A DNA stretch of 10,687 bases from a bacterium (lineage in GTDB: Bacteria > JAUVQV01 > DATDCY01). The DNA lies in NCBI GenBank assembly GCA_036524115.1, contig DATDCY010000029.1, positions 1 to 10,687 of the forward strand. Direction: 5' to 3'. The position numbers were made by a program, and so were the translations under genes. The notes under the pieces are model-generated. The model saw nothing but the letters and a program-made list of their open reading frames with translations. It made no database searches and was not told the origin of the DNA. Positions 6,436-10,687 of the stretch are shown piece after piece; the stretch's first letter is position 1, and each line of letters starts with the position of its first letter.

Positions 6436-7890
6436 ATGACACGACATGGCCGATCGGCACAGCGGTCGCTCGGCGCCCTGGCAACAGCGGCGTTGATTCT
6501 CGCGTGGGCGGGGCCGGCCGCCGCAGCCGAGGCGGGGGGCGCCGCGGCGCGCGTCTGGACCTCGAGCATCGACTACTTCAACCCGGGGACGGCGGCCGCG
6601 ACGCTGTCCGTCAGCTACCGCGACGCCGCGGGGACCGGCGTCGACACGGCCACGGTGCCCATCAGCGCGGGCGCCTCCGGGAGCGTCCTGGTCGGGGCGA
6701 CCATGCCTCCAGGCTTTGCCGGAGCGGCCCTCGCCAGCTCGGACCGGCCAATCGCGGTGCTCTACCGGCAACAGGCCACGGGCGCGGCGACGACCGCGCC
6801 GATGCTCTACGCGCCCTTCACTGCCGCGCGGGCGGGGACCGGGCGGTTCTTCGTCCCCGAGGTGCGCCGCGGCGGCGCAGGCAACACGGTGATCGGGATC
6901 CAGAACCCCGGAAGCCGCGACATCTCGTTGTCCCTGGATTTCTTTTCTGCGACCAGCGCGTTCCAGAAGACCGTGAACCTGCCTGCGGTGAAGCCGTTGT
7001 CGTCGGCGGTGGTCAACCTCGCGACGATGGGAACGCTCGGGACGACGTTCGACGGCTCCCTGGTGATCCGCGCCGCGAACACCGTCGGCGGCGCCCCGGC
7101 GCGGGTGCTGGCGGCCGCCGAGACCGTCCCGGCGGCGGGGAGGGAGGCCTATGCGTTCGCCGGCATGAGCAACGCCGCCACCCAGGTCCTGATGCCGGCG
7201 GCGCTGTGCGTCCCGTCGGCCACCGGAACGCTCAGAAGCCTCTTCCAGGTGCAGAACGCCGCCAAGACGGGCGCGCGGTTCGTTGTCGCCTACTACTATC
7301 CGGTCACCAGCGGCGGGAGGACGACGGTGCGGACGGCCTCGGCGAGCACAGGACTCGTGGCGCCGGGCAAGCGGGTCACGATCGATCCGTGCGCCGTTGC
7401 GGCGATCGCAGGCAAGAGCAAGGTGGTGGCGGTGATCTCGGGCCGGGACGCGGCGGGCAAGGCCTCCCCGGTCGCCGCCCTCGCGCGCTGGGTGAAGGGC
7501 GCCAGCGGGACGCAGTACGCCGCCGCCGCGCTGCCGCCGGCGGTTGCGCTCGACGCAAAATACCGCGTCGTCTTCCCCGCCGTCGAGTGGGGTCCCGCGG
7601 GCACCCGCACCACGGTCACCGTCATGAACGGCGCGCCGAAGGCCGTCGCCGTCGCGACGCCCTTCCCCGTGACGGTATCCTTCTATTCGCAGGCGGGCGT
7701 CCTGGTGAAGGCGGTGACGGGCTCGGTCGTCACCGCCGCGTCGTTCGACCCTTCAGCGGCCGGGGCCCTCGTCTCGGGAGTCTTCAGGGGCGCGGTGGTC
7801 GTGGAAAGCTCGCGGCCAATCGCCGCGGCGGCCCAGGTGCAGCAGGTCGGGTACACGGTCGCCGACGGCTACGCCGGCATACCCTGGTAG
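6436..7890 (+). CDS. Secreted protein of four diverged beta-rich repeats, unknown function
   Basis: A 484-residue exported protein whose family I cannot name. The ATG is preceded by an excellent ribosome binding site (AAAGGAGAT, 6422-6430). The first 31 residues are a signal peptide (basic start, hydrophobic core, AAA-AEA cleavage region). The mature part reads as four diverged units of about 90-105 residues near 39-125, 137-241, 249-352 and 376-472. Units 2-4 open with a hydrophobic strand containing Pro (FFVPEV, VLMPAA, VVFPAV). A segment such as GIQNPGS or FQVQNAA follows, then alternating strands such as ISLSLDFF. Units end with a strand like GAVVVESSRPIAAAAQ. This suggests immunoglobulin-like beta-sandwiches. 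The only two cysteines (257, 319) fall in unit 3 and could form a disulfide. No catalytic motif or membrane anchor is visible. It lies 31 bases after the NHL-repeat gene, which suggests a partner in the same extracellular structure. Confidence 0.8.
   Translation: MTRHGRSAQRSLGALATAALILAWAGPAAAAEAGGAAARVWTSSIDYFNPGTAAATLSVSYRDAAGTGVDTATVPISAGASGSVLVGATMPPGFAGAALASSDRPIAVLYRQQATGAATTAPMLYAPFTAARAGTGRFFVPEVRRGGAGNTVIGIQNPGSRDISLSLDFFSATSAFQKTVNLPAVKPLSSAVVNLATMGTLGTTFDGSLVIRAANTVGGAPARVLAAAETVPAAGREAYAFAGMSNAATQVLMPAALCVPSATGTLRSLFQVQNAAKTGARFVVAYYYPVTSGGRTTVRTASASTGLVAPGKRVTIDPCAVAAIAGKSKVVAVISGRDAAGKASPVAALARWVKGASGTQYAAAALPPAVALDAKYRVVFPAVEWGPAGTRTTVTVMNGAPKAVAVATPFPVTVSFYSQAGVLVKAVTGSVVTAASFDPSAAGALVSGVFRGAVVVESSRPIAAAAQVQQVGYTVADGYAGIPW
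6550..7851 (+). repeat. Four-fold internal repeat in the secreted beta-rich protein
   Basis: The repeat is visible only at the protein level. Aligned landmarks are the opening strand (FFVPEV 138-143, VLMPAA 251-256, VVFPAV 378-383), the QN/MN turn (IQNPGS, VQNAAK, VMNGAP), the central strand (LSLDFF, VVAYYY, VTVSFY) and the closing A/V-rich strand with a polar end (VLAAAETV, PVAALARWV, IAAAAQVQQ). Unit 1 lacks a clear opening strand but keeps YFNPGT, LSVSYRD and RPIAVLYRQQ. Confidence 0.7.
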
Positions 7891-7909
7891 GCCGGGGCCG
7901 CACCCAGGG
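7882..7909 (+). terminator. Weak hairpin at the end of the secreted-protein operon
   Basis: CCCTGG (7882-7887) pairs with CCAGGG (7904-7909) across the stop codon, with GGCC-type pairing possible inside. No T-run follows. Position just after the last gene of the unit and just before a new promoter suits a terminator, but the structure is modest. Confidence 0.25.
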
Positions 7910-7933
7910 ATTCCTCCCCGAGCGCTGCCTCCC

Positions 7934-8021
7934 CCCGGAACCGCCCTGCTTTGACAAGGCACCGGCGGCCGCACGATAATTCCCCGCCTGTCCGCGCCGG
8001 CGGGCGAGGGGCGGTTCCGGG
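7934..8021. repeat. Perfect 13-base inverted repeat framing the menF promoter
   Basis: The left arm CCCGGAACCGCCC (7934-7946) and right arm GGGCGGTTCCGGG (8009-8021) are exact reverse complements, 62 bases apart. The left arm ends four bases before the -35 box. The right arm lies in the leader and nearly touches the menF ribosome binding site (about 8023-8031). The spacing, about six helical turns, would suit two operator half-sites bridged by a protein, or one site class repeated in opposite orientation. I do not recognise the motif. Confidence 0.65.
7951..7980 (+). promoter_or_regulatory. Promoter of menF-menD
   Basis: A perfect -35 box TTGACA (7951-7956) and a -10 box GATAAT (7975-7980, five of six) are separated by 18 bases. 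Transcription would start near 7987, leaving a leader of about 50 bases before the GTG at 8036. This is the best sigma-70-type promoter in the window. It makes menF the first gene of its own unit and not a continuation of the secreted-protein operon. Confidence 0.75.
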
Positions 8022-8035
8022 AAGGGGGGAGCGAC

Positions 8036-9394
8036 GTGGGAGAGTTCGCCGCGGCAAAGGAGCGGCTCGTCCGGGCGCTCGAGGCCCACTTCGCGGCGCC
8101 CGGGCGCCGGCGCGGCCTGCAGCGCGTCGCCGTCGCGGCCCCCGAGGTCGACCTGCCGCGCTGGCTCGCCGCGAACCCGGGGCTGCCGCGATGCTACTGG
8201 TCGGAGCGCGGGGGCCGCTTCGAACTGGCCGGAGTCGGCGTCGCCGACAGCGTGGTCGCCGCCGCGGGGACGCGCGACCCCGACCCGCTCGCCGCCATCG
8301 AGGATCGCCTGGACCCGGACGCCGGCGAGGTCCGCTACTTCGGCGGACAGGCCTTCGACGGCCGCGCGGCCGCGGACGCCGACTGGGCGGCGTTCGGCCG
8401 CTCGCGCTTCACCCTGCCGCGCTTCGCGATCACGCGCGCCGGCGGCACCTGGGAGCTGGCGTGCACCTTCGCCGACGACCCGGGGCAGGGACGCCAGGCG
8501 CTCAGGCAGCTCGAGGCCGAGCTGACGCATCTGCGCACCGGCCAGCGCGCGCTCGCGCCGCTGCCCGCGGTGCTCGACCGCGCCGACCGACCCGATCGCG
8601 CCGGCTGGGTCGCGGCGGTCGAGGCGTCGCTCGCGCGGATCGAGCGCGGCCCGCTGCAGAAGGTCGTGCTCGCGCGGCGCACCGACTTCCGCTTCGCCGA
8701 GGCGCCCGACGCGTTCCTGCTCCTGCACCGGCTGCGCGCGGAGAATCCCGAGGGGTTCCACTTCGCGTACTGCCCCGACGGCGCTGCGACGTTCCTCGGC
8801 GCGTCGCCCGAGCGCCTCTACCGGCGCGAGGGGCGGCGCATCCTCTCCGAGGCCATCGCGGGCACGCGCCGGCGCGGCGACTCCGAGCGCGAGGACCAGG
8901 CGATCGGGGACGCGCTGCTGGACTCCGAGAAGGACCGGCGCGAGCACCGCTTCGTCGCCGACACCGTCGGCCGGGCGCTCGGGGAGCTGTGCCGCACCTA
9001 CCGCGCCGACCCCGAGGTCTCGCTGCTCAAGCTCGCGCGCCTGCAGCACCTGCGCCGCGGCTTCGAGGGGACGCTGCGCGGCCAGGCCGACGACGTCGCG
9101 ATCGTCGCGGCGCTGCACCCGACGCCCGCCGTGGCCGGCAACCCGACGGCGGCCGCGGTGGCGGAGATCGCCCACCGCGAGCCGTTCTCGCGCGGCTGGT
9201 ACGCGGGGCCGCTCGGCTGGGTCGGCCCGCGCGGCGCGGACTTCACCGTGGCCATCCGCTCCGGGCTGCTGGCCGGCGACCGCCTCGCGCTCTTCACCGG
9301 CGCGGGGATCGTGCGCGGCTCGCGGCCGATCGCGGAGTGGGAGGAGCTCGAGAACAAGCTCGCCGGCTTCGTCAGGGTCATTGGAGCCCCATGA
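8036..9394 (+). CDS. menF: Isochorismate synthase MenF
   Basis: A 452-residue cytoplasmic, magnesium-dependent enzyme converting chorismate to isochorismate, the entry step of classical menaquinone synthesis. The C-terminal chorismate-binding domain (about 188-445) is complete. LQKVVLAR (207-214) holds the likely general base Lys209. GASPER holds Glu259, 50 residues on, the same spacing as Lys190/Glu240 in E. coli MenF. EAIAGTRRRG is at 272-281, HPTPAVAGNP at 361-370, EPFSRGWYAGPLGWV at 382-396 and AGIVRGSRPIAEWEELENK at 423-441. The GTG start has a G-rich AGGGGGGAG ribosome binding site (about 8023-8031) and a good promoter upstream. EntC/DhbC-type siderophore synthases share these motifs, but the overlapping menD settles the pathway. 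The TGA stop overlaps the menD ATG as ATGA. Confidence 0.93.
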   Translation: MGEFAAAKERLVRALEAHFAAPGRRRGLQRVAVAAPEVDLPRWLAANPGLPRCYWSERGGRFELAGVGVADSVVAAAGTRDPDPLAAIEDRLDPDAGEVRYFGGQAFDGRAAADADWAAFGRSRFTLPRFAITRAGGTWELACTFADDPGQGRQALRQLEAELTHLRTGQRALAPLPAVLDRADRPDRAGWVAAVEASLARIERGPLQKVVLARRTDFRFAEAPDAFLLLHRLRAENPEGFHFAYCPDGAATFLGASPERLYRREGRRILSEAIAGTRRRGDSEREDQAIGDALLDSEKDRREHRFVADTVGRALGELCRTYRADPEVSLLKLARLQHLRRGFEGTLRGQADDVAIVAALHPTPAVAGNPTAAAVAEIAHREPFSRGWYAGPLGWVGPRGADFTVAIRSGLLAGDRLALFTGAGIVRGSRPIAEWEELENKLAGFVRVIGAP

Positions 9395-10086
9395 GCGACG
9401 CCGCGCGCCTGAACACGTTGTGGGGACGGCTGATCGTCGAGGAGCTGGCGCGCTGCGGCGTCGATCTCGTGTGCGTCTCGCCGGGCTCGCGCTCCACGCC
9501 GCTGACCGCGGCCGTGGCGCGCGGCCGCATCCCCTCCCGGCTCTGGCTGGACGAGCGCGGCGCCGCGTTCCACGCCCTCGGGCACGCGCGGGCCACCGGC
9601 AGGCCGGCGGCCCTGGTCTGCACCTCGGGGACGGCGGTCGCCAACTACCTCCCGGCGGTCGTGGAGGCGGCGCAGGAGTGCGTGCCACTGGTCGTCCTCA
9701 CGGCGGACCGCCCGCCGGAGCTGCTGGATGCCGGCGCCAACCAGGCGATCCGCCAGCAGGGGATCTTCGGTGACTACGTGCGCTGGGCGTCAGTGCTGCC
9801 GGCGCCGTGCGCCGAGGTCCCGGCGCGCGCGGTCCTGACGACGATCGACCAGGCGGTCCACCGCGCGCTTGGCCCGCCGGCCGGGCCGGTGCACCTCGAC
9901 TGCATGTTCCGCGAGCCGCTCGAGCCCGCCGGGGATGCGCCGTGGCCGGAGGAGATCCCGGCGCGCTGGCGCGAGAGCGATGCCCCGTTCACGGAGCACG
10001 CGCGGGTGGCCATGGCCCCGGACGCGGCGGGTCTCGACCGCGCCGCGGGCCTCGTCCGGGGTGCGCGCCGGGGCCAATTCAATTGA
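9391..10086 (+). CDS. menD: MenD (SEPHCHC synthase), truncated at a compositional break
   Basis: The N-terminal part of the thiamine-diphosphate enzyme joining isochorismate and 2-oxoglutarate to give SEPHCHC, the step after MenF. The frame has 231 residues against about 550-580 in intact MenD. The thiamine-binding Pyr domain is complete: SPGSRSTPL (30-38), the catalytic Glu55 in LDERGAAFHALG, CTSGTAVANYLPAV (77-90), and TADRPPELLDAGANQ (104-118) with Arg107 and Gln118 as in the E. coli enzyme. The middle domain and the diphosphate- and magnesium-binding PP domain are missing. True MenD sequence ends about Arg-Gly at 226-228; the last residues, QFN, come from unrelated low-GC DNA. As written the product would be inactive. 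The start overlaps menF (ATGA), with GGAG at 9383-9386. Confidence 0.92.
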   Translation: MSDAARLNTLWGRLIVEELARCGVDLVCVSPGSRSTPLTAAVARGRIPSRLWLDERGAAFHALGHARATGRPAALVCTSGTAVANYLPAVVEAAQECVPLVVLTADRPPELLDAGANQAIRQQGIFGDYVRWASVLPAPCAEVPARAVLTTIDQAVHRALGPPAGPVHLDCMFREPLEPAGDAPWPEEIPARWRESDAPFTEHARVAMAPDAAGLDRAAGLVRGARRGQFN

Positions 10087-10090
10087 TACT
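10070..10090. other. Abrupt composition junction: probable chimeric join
   Basis: Around base 10,075 the sequence changes from uninterrupted GC-rich coding DNA to AT-richer DNA within a few bases, inside menD. The seam holds the short near-palindrome CAATT-C-AATTG (10075-10085). No inverted repeats, transposase, tRNA or att-like direct repeat flank it. The 63 bases between the seam and the CapA-like stop (10087-10149) carry no gene that I can see. Confidence 0.8.
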
Positions 10091-10149
10091 TTGATTGTAA
10101 CGAAAGAGTCAGAAGATGGGTATTAGACCATAGTACCGGATAGATGGAA

Positions 10150-10687
10150 TTATGGCGTAGGCGTCGCTGTCGAAACTCCAGGGAGTGTTGGAATAGCCAG
10201 GGGTGTCAACGTGGGTGTAATGGTAGGTGTTGGTGTCGGGTTGAGCGGAGTCCAGCCGCTTTTATAAAAATATTCCTGCAGGAAGCCGAGGCGTTCCTGG
10301 TCCGTCATCAAACGCGGACGAGAGTAATCTTCGAGCATGGTCGTGATTAATTCAATGCTGATTAACTTTCCATCATAGATTACGTAACGATCAAGAAACT
10401 CGCGGCGTATCCCTTTTGGCATCCAATCCTGGTCACCCATCTGGTCGAAGAACAAATTCCCTTGTCCGTAATGAATAAAGATACCTTTATAGAATTCCAT
10501 CGTCTGTGCATAATGCGCCTGGCTGCCCAAAACGAGGGAGGCGCCGGAATCAGCCAGGAAACGAAAGTCGGTGATCTGCTGGGGGTTCGGCCGATAATCA
10601 TAGCTCTGATTCCAGTGCATGGTAGCAATGACCACATACCCCTCCGCCCTCAATTGACCGATTTCCTGCTTCAGGTAGGGATAATCA
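10150..10687 (-). CDS. CapA-like (poly-gamma-glutamate synthesis) metallophosphatase-fold protein, 5' partial
   Basis: The last 178 residues of a CapA/PgsA-type protein. The frame is open through the right edge (first residues DYPYLKQEIGQLRAEGY), so the TTG at 10653 is an internal codon and the true start lies outside. Family landmarks are an HWN-Q-x-Y segment where HWG-x-E is usual, RPNPQQITDFRFLADSGA, the VLGSQAHYAQTMEFYKG segment, and FIHYGQGNLFFDQM. The protein ends in a 30-residue Thr/Pro-rich tail (PTPTPTITPTLTP and onward), a common trait of surface proteins in Anaerolineae-type Chloroflexota. The first His of the usual G-H-x-H is Gln here, so metal binding may differ from Bacillus CapA. 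Its substrate is unknown. Codon use and GC differ sharply from every gene to the left. Confidence 0.85.
   Translation of the reverse strand, partial: DYPYLKQEIGQLRAEGYVVIATMHWNQSYDYRPNPQQITDFRFLADSGASLVLGSQAHYAQTMEFYKGIFIHYGQGNLFFDQMGDQDWMPKGIRREFLDRYVIYDGKLISIELITTMLEDYSRPRLMTDQERLGFLQEYFYKSGWTPLNPTPTPTITPTLTPLAIPTLPGVSTATPTP

Noticed and set aside
3609-7890. A phage-defence or toxin system in the secreted pair.
   Set aside because: Both proteins have signal peptides and structural repeats. Neither shows a nuclease, NTPase, toxin or immunity motif.
7951-9390. An upstream extension of the menD reading frame, open back to 7951.
   Set aside because: This stretch is menF read in another frame. 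The ATG at 9391 begins recognisable MenD sequence and fits the ATGA overlap and ribosome binding site.
7784-9688. A 634-codon minus-strand open frame across the end of the secreted protein, menF and the start of menD.
   Set aside because: It crosses three well-supported genes and two regulatory regions, and its product is low-complexity Arg/Ala/Pro sequence. It is a shadow of high-GC codon bias.
10075-10085. A transposon or integrase site at the composition break (CAATT-C-AATTG).
   Set aside because: There is no matching inverted repeat or target duplication, and no recombinase gene in the window. An 11-base near-palindrome in AT-rich DNA is weak evidence.

Overview
The window is two unlike pieces of DNA. 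From the left edge to about 10,075 it is very GC-rich (about 78% in one line I counted), with strongly G/C-biased third codon positions. From about 10,076 to the end it is much poorer in GC (35 to 60% in the lines I counted) and has different codon use. The left piece fits a high-GC environmental bacterium with a classical menaquinone pathway, a stress operon and secreted repeat proteins. A deltaproteobacterial-type or Chloroflexota-type host are both conceivable and I cannot decide. The right piece looks like Chloroflexota (Anaerolineae-type) because its CapA-like protein ends in a Thr/Pro-rich tail. The boundary cuts menD in mid-domain, so a chimeric assembly join is the simplest reading and a real insertion or rearrangement is second.

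Left to right: (1) the end of a CheY-type receiver domain, plus strand. (2) A 120-base convergent spacer with three GC-rich hairpins. (3) A minus-strand operon: a small heat-shock protein (Hsp20) followed, with an ATGA overlap, by a Lon-like protease of the AAA_32/LonB-like type. (4) A 218-base divergent control region with a promoter facing each way and a palindrome over one -10 box. (5) A plus-strand pair of secreted proteins: a 931-residue protein with NHL beta-propeller repeats and FG-GAP/VCBS-like repeats, then a 484-residue protein of four diverged beta-rich repeats. (6) A control region with a good sigma-70-type promoter framed by a perfect 13-base inverted repeat. (7) menF and menD, overlapping by ATGA, with menD broken at the compositional boundary. 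(8) A minus-strand CapA-like gene running off the right edge.

How the genes work together: Hsp20 and the Lon-like protease form a coupled proteostasis unit (hold unfolded protein, then degrade it). The two secreted proteins share an operon and probably act together outside the cytoplasm. A C-terminal YLPLV-type strand on the first resembles the opening strand of repeats in the second. MenF and MenD catalyse consecutive steps from chorismate toward menaquinone.

I found no CRISPR array, tRNA, rRNA, insertion sequence or recognisable defence system. The least explained parts are the secreted pair and the inverted repeat around the menF promoter.
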